From Parvularcula sp. (GTDB taxonomy: Bacteria; Pseudomonadota; Alphaproteobacteria; Caulobacterales; Parvularculaceae): 6,766 nt of DNA. A model generated the notes under the pieces. It did not search any database. It was not told the DNA's origin and worked only from the letters and a program-made list of their open reading frames with translations. Shown here piece after piece: positions 1 to 6,488 of this stretch; the stretch's first letter is position 1; every line of letters begins with the position of its first letter. The stretch is taken from assembly GCA_003506635.1 (NCBI GenBank), contig DNZB01000177.1, forward strand, positions 12,324 to 19,089. Reading direction: 5' to 3'. The position numbers and the translations under genes were made by a program.

Positions 1-4
1 CGAT

Positions 5-91
5 CCGGGGTCCATCTCCCGAAGGGAGCCGCCCCGCGCGCGGGAAATTCAGGAGATGGTCCCCGGGTTCGCGCCAAGAGGCGCGCCCCGG
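5..91. repeat. Overlapping inverted repeats (REP-like palindromic element)
   Basis: Bases 5-19 are complementary to 52-66 at 14 of 15 positions (the only mismatch is T11/T60), enclosing a 32-base loop. Within and beside this stem are further dyads: CTCCC-GAA-GGGAG at 16-28, the 12-bp palindrome CCCGCGCGCGGG at 33-44, and a second hairpin at 63-91 (CCGGG, then CGCGCC, loop AAGA, GGCGCG, CCCGG, with a TT/C internal loop). The 63-66 segment is used by both large stems, so the two folds exclude each other. No tract of T follows on either strand, so a simple intrinsic terminator is not obvious. Such GC-rich dyads are common as dispersed intergenic repeats in alphaproteobacteria; that this one is dispersed is inference. 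Confidence 0.55.
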
Positions 92-151
92 TGTGACGGC
101 GTAAACAATGCGCCGGCAAGTGCGCTATAGTTGGTATATGCACCACAAGCG

Positions 152-168
152 CGGCGCCGCGGGCGCCG
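152..168 (-). terminator. Possible weak terminator hairpin after the phoD operon
   Basis: A perfect 7-bp GC stem (CGGCGCC / GGCGCCG) with a 3-base GCG loop begins about 10 bases past the adenine deaminase stop codon on the minus strand. The bases that follow on that strand (GCTTGTGG...) are only weakly T-rich. The position suits the end of the leftward operon, but the missing U-tract makes efficient intrinsic termination doubtful. Confidence 0.3.
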
Positions 169-178
169 GCGACGCCCC

Positions 179-1189
179 TCAGCGCGCCTTGTCGATCGCC
201 GCCAGATGGGCGCGTTTCTGGCCGTCTTCCAGAAAAGATCCGGCGAAGGAATTTTTCGCGAGCGTTCGCAGGTCTTCCTGGTCGAGATCGAGCGCGTCGA
301 TGACGGCTTCGAAATTCGCCATCACATAGCCGCCGAAATAGGCGGGGTCGTCGGAATTGACGGTGGCGCGAAGGCCCGCCTGAAGCATCCGCTTCAAGGG
401 ATGGGCGCGGATTTCCTTTACGACGCACAATTTGAGGTTCGACAAGGGGCAGACGGTCAAGGTAATGCCGCGCTCCCGCAGGCGCGCGACCAGCCCTTCG
501 TCCTCAAGGCTGCGATTGCCGTGGTCGAGCCGGTCGATGTCGAGGAGATCGAGCGCCTCGCGCACATAGTCCGGCGGCCCTTCCTCGCCGGCGTGCGCGA
601 CAAGCTTCAGCCCGCGCTCGCGCGCGGCGGCGAAGACGCGCTGGAATTTCGACGGCGGATGACCGATTTCGGAGGAATCGAGCCCGACGCCCGCGATGCG
701 ATCGAGCCAGGGTTCGGCCTCCTCAAGACACGCGAAGGCGTCTTCTTCAGAGAGATGGCGCAGGAAGCAGAGGATCAGCTTCGACGTCATGCCGAACTGC
801 GCGCGGCTCATCGAGAGCGCCGTCAGAATTCCGCTGATCGCCGTATTGAAAGGAACGCCGCGCGCGGTGTGGCCCTGCGGGTCGAAGAAAATCTCCGCAT
901 GGCGCACATTGTCGGCGCGCGCGCGATTGAGATAGGCCATCGTCAGGTCGAAAAAATCTTCTTCCGTACGCAGAACATTCATGCCCTGATAATAGATATC
1001 GAGAAAATCCTGGAGGTTCGAGAAGGCATAGGCCGCGCGCACTTCTTCGACGGTCTTGAAGGGAATCGCGACATTGTTCCGCTTCGCCAGCGCGACGAGC
1101 ATCGGGGGCTCGAGGCTTCCTTCGATGTGAAGGTGCAATTCCGCCTTCGGCAGGCGGCGCGCGAAGGCGATGAGGTCTGTTTTTGTCAT
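179..1189 (-). CDS. Adenine deaminase, type 2 (adenosine/AMP deaminase superfamily)
   Basis: A 336-residue cytoplasmic zinc hydrolase predicted to deaminate adenine to hypoxanthine plus ammonia in purine salvage. Visible metal and catalytic residues are His19 and His21 in [12 protein letters not shown] near the N terminus, His199 and Glu202 in AHAGEEGPP, His223 in LDHG, and Asp280-Asp281 in [11 protein letters not shown]. The stretches [13 protein letters not shown] (170-182) and [11 protein letters not shown] (279-289) match what I recall of the Pseudomonas PA0148-type adenine deaminases and differ from classical adenosine deaminases, although this family is often labelled Add. The length is normal. 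I chose ATG 1189 because the core motif follows closely and it gives a 4-bp ATGA overlap with the upstream gene's stop; a longer reading to 1258 would run 70 bp into that gene. Only a weak GAAAG-type ribosome site precedes the start, so translation probably depends on coupling. It is the last gene of the phoD operon. Confidence 0.88.
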   Translation of the reverse strand: MTKTDLIAFARRLPKAELHLHIEGSLEPPMLVALAKRNNVAIPFKTVEEVRAAYAFSNLQDFLDIYYQGMNVLRTEEDFFDLTMAYLNRARADNVRHAEIFFDPQGHTARGVPFNTAISGILTALSMSRAQFGMTSKLILCFLRHLSEEDAFACLEEAEPWLDRIAGVGLDSSEIGHPPSKFQRVFAAARERGLKLVAHAGEEGPPDYVREALDLLDIDRLDHGNRSLEDEGLVARLRERGITLTVCPLSNLKLCVVKEIRAHPLKRMLQAGLRATVNSDDPAYFGGYVMANFEAVIDALDLDQEDLRTLAKNSFAGSFLEDGQKRAHLAAIDKAR

Positions 1190-1749
1190 GCGCGCTTTCG
1201 AAAAATCCTGATGATCGCCGAAACCGAAGCGGCGGCCAGTCCGAGGAGCGCGAGCCAAATCGCCCCCCAGCCCGCGCCCATCTTGATCGTCGTCGCGGTC
1301 TGTTGAACGAGCACGACCGCTTCAGCAGGCGCCGCAATCTTCGCGGCGAAAGCGGCGACAAAAGCATTCTCGACAAGCTCCATCACGAAATAAAGCGGCG
1401 GAACGGCGAGAGGAAATGAAAGACTTCGCAGCCCTGCGCCTTTAAGCCCAAGCGCGATCGCCGTCGCCGTCATCATGACGACCACGAAAGCGAACGGAAG
1501 GTCGAGCGCCTGCCAGAGAATATAGTCTTGAGTTGCGCTCGCGACCTCAAGCGCTTCGAGCGAACGCTGCGGTTCAAGCGGCGGAAAGCCGGGTTGGGAC
1601 TCAGGGAGTTTTCCACCGCCGGCCTTGAGCGCCCGCGTCCACGCGCTCTCGCGGTAAAAGAAAAACCAGCTCACGGCCCAGAAAGCGGCGAACCAGAATG
1701 CAAAACGCGTCCAAGTCGCCCGATCGATCAGCTTCGCCGCCCAACCCAT
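1186..1749 (-). CDS. Hypothetical four-helix integral membrane protein
   Basis: I do not recognise a named family for this 187-residue protein. It has four likely membrane segments at about residues 16-31 (very aromatic, rich in F and W), 84-101, 110-136 and 157-181. A hydrophilic loop of about 50 residues (34-82) lies between the first two and includes a Pro-rich stretch near 50-60. Helices 2 and 3 carry or border polar residues that may matter for function: Asp83 in ALDLPFAF, and Glu124, Glu127 and Asn128 in MELVEN. The C terminus is basic (RIFRKRA), which suggests a cytoplasmic tail by the positive-inside rule. It starts 8 bp after the phoD stop with a strong AGGAGGT site, and its own TGA overlaps the adenine deaminase ATG. 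Co-translation with both neighbours is therefore likely, but what it does for them (transport, anchoring or nothing) cannot be told from sequence. Confidence 0.8.
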   Translation of the reverse strand: MGWAAKLIDRATWTRFAFWFAAFWAVSWFFFYRESAWTRALKAGGGKLPESQPGFPPLEPQRSLEALEVASATQDYILWQALDLPFAFVVVMMTATAIALGLKGAGLRSLSFPLAVPPLYFVMELVENAFVAAFAAKIAAPAEAVVLVQQTATTIKMGAGWGAIWLALLGLAAASVSAIIRIFRKRA

Positions 1750-1752
1750 GCG

Positions 1753-1760
1753 ACCTCCTA
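1753..1760 (-). promoter_or_regulatory. Shine-Dalgarno overlapping the phoD stop codon
   Basis: On the minus strand the phoD stop and the next ribosome site are fused as TAGGAGGT. The AGGAGG core shares two bases with the TAG stop and lies 4 bases before ATG 1749. The spacing is a little short but the match is perfect, which supports this start and points to re-initiation by ribosomes that finish phoD. Confidence 0.75.
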
Positions 1761-3476
1761 AAACAACGCCCGCTCCTCAAGCGACAGGCCGTCGACATCG
1801 ACGAACTGCGCCGCGCCGTTCGACTTGGCGATAGTGAACGCGGCCTTCTCAAAGGCGTTATAGGACGGCGCCTCGATCGTATCGACGGCGATGAAGCGCG
1901 CCTTTGCCTCCTCGCGCGTCAGCGTCAGGTCGATGAAGCCGTGATCCTCGCCGGAGATGTAGCGAACGTCCTTGTTCTCCTGATTGGTGAGGAGCGCGTA
2001 TTCGGCGCCCTTGCCGCCGAGGAACGACTTTCGATAGGGCGACGGCGAGGTCACCGAATTGACGCCGAGTTCGACGCCGATATGCACGCCGTCGCGCGCG
2101 ACGAGATTGTTCGCCCACCAGGTATGCGTGTCGCCGGTGACGACGATGACGCCTTCGGCGTTCGCCTTGCGGAGCGCGTCATAGAGCCGTTCGCGCGCGG
2201 CCGGATATCCGTCCCAGGCGTCGAGATTGGTCGGCAGGCCGAGCGCTGAAAACTGGATGAAAGCGCGCGCCTGATCCCATTCCTTTTCAAGATCGAGGAT
2301 GTCCTGTTCGGTCACATGCGGGGCGAGATTGGGCGCCGTCACCTTCGCCATGATGATCTGGTTGGCGATGAGGCGCCACGGCTCGCCGCGCTCGGCCGAA
2401 CGCCGCATCGCCTTGGCGACGTGGTTCAATTGCGCTTCGCCGAGCATCTCGCGGTCGGCGCCCCAGAGCGTCTCGTCCCGGAATTTCCGGACCGCCTCGG
2501 CGTCCGTCAGGGTCGGCGTGATGTCGTTATATTCGATCTGCGCCGAACGGGCCATGAGGCGCGTTTCAAGACCGACGAGCGTCAGAAGATCGCCCCAGCT
2601 CCATGCACGGAACAGCGCCTCGCGCGCGGCGCCGGGCGCGGGCTCCCTGACCGGCATCCATTCGAAATAGGCTTGCAGCGCGGCGCGCTTCCTGTCCTCC
2701 CAGCTTCCTTCCGTAGACGGATCATGATTGTCGGAGCCGCCCTTCCAGGAGTTGTTGGCGGTCTCGTGATCGTCCCAGATCGCGATCAAGGCATGGGCGG
2801 CGTGCATCGCCTGCGTCGATGGGTCCGCCTTGTATTGCGCGTGGCGGCGGCGATAGTCGGCGAGGGTGAGGATTTCCGTCGGCGGCTCATGATCGCGGCC
2901 GAGCGCTTTGCCGGTCTCGCCGCCATAGCCGTCCGTTCCGTATTCATAGATATAGTCGCCGAGATGGATCACGGCGTCGATCCCCTCTTCCCGCGCGACA
3001 CGGTCATAGACGTTGAAATAGCCGAACGGATAGTTCGAGCAAGAAAGCACGGCGAAGCGCGCCTGATCGAGCCGCCCGTCCGGAACCGTCCGTGTACGCC
3101 CTATGGGGGAGACCGCATCGCCGGCGCGAAAGCGGTAGAAATAACGCCGCCCCGGCTTCAGCCCCGCTGCGACCGCTTTCAGCGTGAAATCGCGTTCCGG
3201 CGCAGCCGTGACTTCGCCCGACGCGGAAAGGCGCGTGAACGCCTCCGTCTCCGCGACTTCCCACCGGACGGCGACGGGCCCTTGCGCGGCGGGGGTAAGG
3301 CGCGACCATAAGACGACGCTGTCATGCGCCGGATCGCCGCTCGCGACGCCGTGCGCGAAAACGCCCGTCGCCTTTTCGCCTGCGGCGTCGAACGCCGATC
3401 TGACCGGCGTTCTCGCACAGGCCGCCGCGCTCGCCCCGAGGACGCCGATCGCGGCGCGCCGCGTTAGTCTGGTCAT
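1758..3476 (-). CDS. phoD: Alkaline phosphatase D family phosphodiesterase/phosphatase
   Basis: A 572-residue exported metallophosphatase that should release phosphate from organic phosphate esters in the periplasm. The N terminus has a twin-arginine signal (LTRRAAIGVLGASAAAC). Cys20 could be a lipid attachment site, but Ala at -3 makes the lipobox weak. A PhoD N-terminal domain (about 37-130, with FAHGVASGDP) is followed by the catalytic domain. Cys146 in LSCSNYPFGYFNVYD, with Asp174 and Tyr177 in HLGDYIYEY, correspond to the iron ligands described for Bacillus subtilis PhoD; WDDHETANN (234-242) and GDTHTWW (448-454) supply the other metal and phosphate contacts. All motifs are intact and the length is usual. 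ATG 3476 is preceded by an AAGGAAGGG purine run at about 8-16 bases. It is the first gene of the three-gene operon. No convincing Pho box is seen upstream, so phosphate control is unproven. Confidence 0.93.
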   Translation of the reverse strand: MTRLTRRAAIGVLGASAAACARTPVRSAFDAAGEKATGVFAHGVASGDPAHDSVVLWSRLTPAAQGPVAVRWEVAETEAFTRLSASGEVTAAPERDFTLKAVAAGLKPGRRYFYRFRAGDAVSPIGRTRTVPDGRLDQARFAVLSCSNYPFGYFNVYDRVAREEGIDAVIHLGDYIYEYGTDGYGGETGKALGRDHEPPTEILTLADYRRRHAQYKADPSTQAMHAAHALIAIWDDHETANNSWKGGSDNHDPSTEGSWEDRKRAALQAYFEWMPVREPAPGAAREALFRAWSWGDLLTLVGLETRLMARSAQIEYNDITPTLTDAEAVRKFRDETLWGADREMLGEAQLNHVAKAMRRSAERGEPWRLIANQIIMAKVTAPNLAPHVTEQDILDLEKEWDQARAFIQFSALGLPTNLDAWDGYPAARERLYDALRKANAEGVIVVTGDTHTWWANNLVARDGVHIGVELGVNSVTSPSPYRKSFLGGKGAEYALLTNQENKDVRYISGEDHGFIDLTLTREEAKARFIAVDTIEAPSYNAFEKAAFTIAKSNGAAQFVDVDGLSLEERALF

Positions 3477-3598
3477 AGCCGATCCCTTCCTTTTCGCCGC
3501 GAAGAATAGCGCATTAAACTCGTCGCGGCCGCTTTATAACTACAGCGAATTTCGATTAGGGTCGCAGTCGATTCGCGACAGCAGGGGATTTTTTCCAC
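3477..3598. promoter_or_regulatory. Divergent intergenic region between phoD and the amidohydrolase pair
   Basis: This 122-bp gap must hold promoters for both operons. Its AT-richest part (about 3505-3560) contains TTTATAAC at 3533-3540. This could act as a -10 for the rightward genes (TATAAC, 3535-3540) and, because TTATAA is palindromic, for phoD as well (TATAAA on the minus strand). No good -35 hexamer sits at the right distance on either strand. A 5-bp dyad, GTCGC-N9-GCGAC, at 3561-3579 and a TCGATT direct repeat (3552-3557 and 3568-3573) are possible operator elements. An AGGGGA at 3583-3588 is a fair ribosome site, 10 bases before ATG 3599. Confidence 0.4.
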
Positions 3599-5086
3599 AT
3601 GCGACTGACGACAATGGCCAGGGGCGCCGCACTCGCCGCCCTAGCAGGGCTCGCTGCCTGCGCCCCGCAACCGAAAACGGAGACGCCCGGCGCGCCCGAA
3701 AGCGCCGGCAAGCCGAGCCGCTGGTCGGCCGATCCCTTTCCATCGACCTATGCGCCCTATGCGTCAGGCGTCACCGCGATCCGCGGCGCGACGATTTTGA
3801 CCGGCGCGGGCGAAAAGATCGACAACGGCGTCATTGTCCTTGCTGATGGAAAGATCGCCGTCGTCGGCGGCGCTGACACGGCGGTTCCGGAGGGCGCGAG
3901 CCTTATCGACGCCAAGGGAAAATTCGTGACGCCGGGCGTCATCGATATCCATTCCCATCTTGGCGACTACCCCTCGCCGTCGATGGAATCGACCTCCGAC
4001 GGGAACGAGGCGACCGCGCCCAACACCGCGCAGGTCTGGGCCGAACATTCCGTCTGGCCGCAGGACGCCGGCTTCACCCGCGCGCTCGCGGGCGGCGTCA
4101 CCGCGCTGCAAGTTCTACCCGGTTCCGCAAATCTCTTCGGCGGGCGCTCGGCGATCCTCAAAAACGTACCCTCGCGCACCGTACAGGGGATGAAGTTTCC
4201 CGGCGCGCCTTACGGTCTTAAAATGGCGTGCGGGGAAAACCCCAAGCGCGTCTATGGTGAAAAGGGCGGTCCCGGCACGCGCATGGGCAATTTCGCCGGC
4301 TATCGCGCCGCCTGGATCGAGGCCGCGGACTACAAGAAGAAATGGGAAAAATACTGGGACGAAAAAGACGCCTTCGACAAGAAGAAGGAAAAGCCCGCCG
4401 CCGGCGCGGAAGAAGCCAAGGAGCCGGAAGCGCCTGCCCGCGATTTAAAGCTTGAGACATTGGCGATGGCCCTCAATGGCGACATCGTCGTCAATATGCA
4501 CTGCTATCGCGCCGACGAGATGGCGCTCGTCATCGATATGGCGAAGGAATTCGGTTATAAGGTGACGACCTTCCACCACGGCGTCGAGGCCTACAAGATC
4601 GCGGATTTGCTGGCCGCGAACGGCATTTGCGCCGCCGTCTGGGCCGACTGGTGGGGCTTCAAGCTCGAAGCCTATGACACGATCCGCGAGAACGCCGCCC
4701 TCGTCCACGCGCAGCCGAACGGATGCGCGATAATTCATTCCGACGACGCAAGCGGCATCCAGCGCCTCAACCAGGAAGCCGGCAAGGCGATGGCGGACGG
4801 CAATCGCATCGGCCTTGACATCAAGCCGGAGCAGGCGATCGCATGGATCACGTCGAACCCGGCGAAGGCGATGGGAATCGGCGATAAGACGGGATCGTTA
4901 GAGGCCGGCAAGATGGCGGACGTCGTCTTGTGGTCCGCAAATCCGTTCTCTGTCTACGCGCAGGCCGAGAAGGTGTTCATCGACGGCGCCTTGATGTTCG
5001 ACCGCAGCGATCCGAAGCGTTCGCCGCGCATGGACTTCGAAATCGGCCAATTGGGACAGGGCTTCACCGGCGGAGCGGGACAATGA
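3599..5086 (+). CDS. Secreted metal-dependent amidohydrolase lipoprotein (COG1228-like)
   Basis: A 495-residue amidohydrolase-superfamily enzyme, exported and lipid-anchored. The N terminus is a lipoprotein signal ending in the lipobox LAAC (Cys21). The residues after Cys21 are not Asp, so by the E. coli Lol rule it would go to the outer membrane. The TIM-barrel metal ligands appear complete: His118 and His120 (IDIHSHLGDY), probable bridging Lys208 (YGLKMACGENPK), His301 (VVNMHCYRADE), His326/His327 (TTFHHGVEAYK) and Asp382 (IIHSDDAS). The end returns to the small beta-sandwich domain (GSLEAGKMADVVLW, 432-445). A highly charged Lys/Glu/Pro/Ala segment (about 246-282) is inserted between barrel strands. 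Imidazolonepropionase-like relatives include dipeptidases acting on Xaa-Arg/Lys or Xaa-Pro, so a periplasmic peptidase is plausible, but the substrate cannot be assigned. Its TGA overlaps the next gene's ATG. Confidence 0.88.
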   Translation: MRLTTMARGAALAALAGLAACAPQPKTETPGAPESAGKPSRWSADPFPSTYAPYASGVTAIRGATILTGAGEKIDNGVIVLADGKIAVVGGADTAVPEGASLIDAKGKFVTPGVIDIHSHLGDYPSPSMESTSDGNEATAPNTAQVWAEHSVWPQDAGFTRALAGGVTALQVLPGSANLFGGRSAILKNVPSRTVQGMKFPGAPYGLKMACGENPKRVYGEKGGPGTRMGNFAGYRAAWIEAADYKKKWEKYWDEKDAFDKKKEKPAAGAEEAKEPEAPARDLKLETLAMALNGDIVVNMHCYRADEMALVIDMAKEFGYKVTTFHHGVEAYKIADLLAANGICAAVWADWWGFKLEAYDTIRENAALVHAQPNGCAIIHSDDASGIQRLNQEAGKAMADGNRIGLDIKPEQAIAWITSNPAKAMGIGDKTGSLEAGKMADVVLWSANPFSVYAQAEKVFIDGALMFDRSDPKRSPRMDFEIGQLGQGFTGGAGQ

Positions 5087-6390
5087 GAACGATCATCCTT
5101 ACACTGACGGCCTATTTCGCCGCGGCGGCCGCGCTGGCGCAGCCGGCGCCGGCGGCCGAGACCGTCGTTCTCCAGAATGCGCGGCTCTATACGATGGCGG
5201 GCGCGGACGGCGGCCTCATTGAGAACGCCGACGTCGTGATGAGCGCCGGGGTCATCACTGCGGTCGGACAGGACCTTGCGGTTCCGGCCGGCGCGCGCGC
5301 CGTCGACGCGCGGGGACGCATCGTCACGCCGGGCCTCTTCGCGCCGTGGTCGCAATTGGGCCTCGTCGAGATCGGCCTTGACGAGGAATCAAATGACTCC
5401 TCCCCTGACGGCGAATATCCGCACAGCGCCTCGCTCGATGCGGCGGACGCCTTCAACCCCGCCTCGACCCTCATCGCGGTCAACCGCGCGGGCGGCGTCA
5501 CCCGCGCGGTCACGGCGCCCGAGCCGGGATCGAAAATCTTCGGCGGGCTCGGCGCCGTCGTCGATCTTTCTGGCGCCGCCAATTCCGTCAATCGCGCCGG
5601 CGCGCTTCAATCAGCGGCGATGGGCTACGCCGGCGCCGCGCGCAACGGCGACACCCGCCTCGGCGCCGTCGCAGCGTTCAAGGACGCGATCGAGGAGGCG
5701 CGCGCCTACGCCGCCAATCCCGGCGCCTATGCGCTGCGCCCGCGGATGACGGGGCTGTCGCTCAATGACCTTGAAGTCCTCGCGCCGGCCGCGCGCGGGG
5801 CCCAGCCGATCGTCGTCGGGGCGAACGGCGCCATGGACCTTCGAACGCTGATCAAGCTGAAGGCGCAGTACGGGCTGAGCCTCATCGTCCTCGGCGGCGC
5901 GGAAGGCCACCTTGTCGCGCGCGAGCTCGCCGCGGCGCGGATTCCGGTCATCTTGAACCCGCTCCAAAACCTTCCCTCGCAGTTCGAAGACCTGGCCGCG
6001 ACGCTGTCGAACGCCGCGCGCCTTCACGCCGCGGGCGTGACGATCGCCTTTTACGACCCGCCGTCGGGCTCGCACAATCTCCGTCTGTTGCCGCAGCTCG
6101 CCGGGAACGCCGTCGCCAACGGACTTCCCTACGCCGCAGCGCTCGCGGCGCTGACGATCAATCCCGCAAGGATGTACGGCGTTGAGAGCCGTTATGGCAG
6201 CGTCGAAATCGGCAAGGCCGCCGACCTCGTCATTTGGGACGGCGATCCGCTCGAAACGTCTTCGCGGCCTGTCGCCGTCTATATCGACGGGCGCGCAACA
6301 TCGCTGACGACGCGCCAGACCAGGCTTCGCGACCGCTATCGCGACCTCAGTCGTGGCGACCTGCCGCATGCCTATCGCGGGGCGCAGTAG
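5083..6390 (+). CDS. Exported amidohydrolase-like protein, probable pseudoenzyme
   Basis: A 435-residue paralogue of the preceding protein. ATG 5083 was chosen because a Sec signal peptide starts there (MRTIILTLTAYFAAAAALA, cleavage likely after Ala19), GGAG lies 7 bases upstream, and it makes an ATGA overlap with the previous stop; the open frame back to 4930 only shadows the upstream gene. The fold markers are kept: N-terminal sandwich strands, VTPGL (81-85), IFGGLGAVV (152-160), INPARMYGVESRYGSVEIGKA and ADLVIWDGDP near the end. The metal site is not. HSH is replaced by WSQ (89-91), the strand-5 His falls on Gly/Ala/Asn (246-248), the strand-6 HH becomes GG (271-272), and no equivalent of the bridging Lys is evident. 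Only Asp325 remains at the strand-8 position. It is therefore unlikely to be a classical binuclear hydrolase; a structural, regulatory or ligand-binding partner of the upstream enzyme is my inference. Confidence 0.85.
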   Translation: MRTIILTLTAYFAAAAALAQPAPAAETVVLQNARLYTMAGADGGLIENADVVMSAGVITAVGQDLAVPAGARAVDARGRIVTPGLFAPWSQLGLVEIGLDEESNDSSPDGEYPHSASLDAADAFNPASTLIAVNRAGGVTRAVTAPEPGSKIFGGLGAVVDLSGAANSVNRAGALQSAAMGYAGAARNGDTRLGAVAAFKDAIEEARAYAANPGAYALRPRMTGLSLNDLEVLAPAARGAQPIVVGANGAMDLRTLIKLKAQYGLSLIVLGGAEGHLVARELAAARIPVILNPLQNLPSQFEDLAATLSNAARLHAAGVTIAFYDPPSGSHNLRLLPQLAGNAVANGLPYAAALAALTINPARMYGVESRYGSVEIGKAADLVIWDGDPLETSSRPVAVYIDGRATSLTTRQTRLRDRYRDLSRGDLPHAYRGAQ

Positions 6391-6464
6391 GCGTTAGGGA
6401 CTAGGGAAAAGCGAATCGACGGGATTTCTCCAAATCCCTAATCCCCAATCCCTAGTCCCTGCGC
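6391..6464. repeat. Nested hairpin built from a TCCCTAA-like heptad repeat
   Basis: The 98-bp gap after the amidohydrolase pair starts with a striking structure. A perfect 12-bp inverted repeat, AGGGACTAGGGA (6396-6407) and TCCCTAGTCCCT (6449-6460), can be extended by GCG/CGC outside it if one T is bulged. Inside lies a second perfect stem, GGGATTT (6421-6427) and AAATCCC (6432-6438), with a CTCC loop. The right arm is four tandem heptads (ATCCCTA, ATCCCCA, ATCCCTA, GTCCCTG; 6434-6461) and the left arm is two reversed copies (6394-6407). On the minus strand the right arm reads as four G-tracts with loops of 3-4 bases. It begins right after the TAG stop, so it could work as a terminator or mRNA-stabilising 3' end, but no U-run follows. 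A dispersed intergenic repeat is the likelier origin. Confidence 0.7.
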
Positions 6465-6488
6465 TACTATCCGCTCTAAGCTCAGCGC

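Noticed and set aside
60..100. A tRNA or other structured RNA gene around GGGTTCGCGCC
   Set aside because: The TTCG suggests a T-loop, but there is no 5-bp T-stem, anticodon arm, acceptor pairing or CCA end; the bases are explained by the hairpin at 63-91. No SRP, tmRNA or RNase P signature was seen.
1190..1258. A longer start for the adenine deaminase at 1258
   Set aside because: The extra 23 residues lie inside the membrane-protein gene, are Arg/Gly-rich and unlike the family, and would lose the ATGA junction.
131..1306. A 391-codon open frame on the plus strand opposite the adenine deaminase
   Set aside because: It is the antisense shadow expected in GC-rich coding DNA. The translation has no recognisable domain and is Arg-rich, while the minus strand carries all the deaminase motifs.
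2316..3311. A 331-codon open frame on the plus strand opposite phoD
   Set aside because: It is a shadow frame with an Arg-rich, motif-free translation; the minus strand encodes an intact PhoD with all metal motifs across the same bases.
3560..3598. A Pho box for phoD (CTGTCGC and CTGCGAC on the minus strand)
   Set aside because: The two half-sites start 14 bases apart instead of the 11 expected for PhoB repeats and match the consensus poorly.
4334..4440. The charged Lys/Glu/Pro/Ala segment of the first amidohydrolase as a foreign insertion or coiled-coil domain
   Set aside because: As I recall, an insertion at this barrel position also occurs in related secreted amidohydrolases; base composition is only slightly shifted by the Lys codons and the reading frame is continuous.
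4930..5082. An N-terminal extension of the second amidohydrolase by 51 codons
   Set aside because: It would overlap the end of the first amidohydrolase by 157 bp and bury a good Sec signal peptide; ATG 5083 has a ribosome site and the ATGA overlap.
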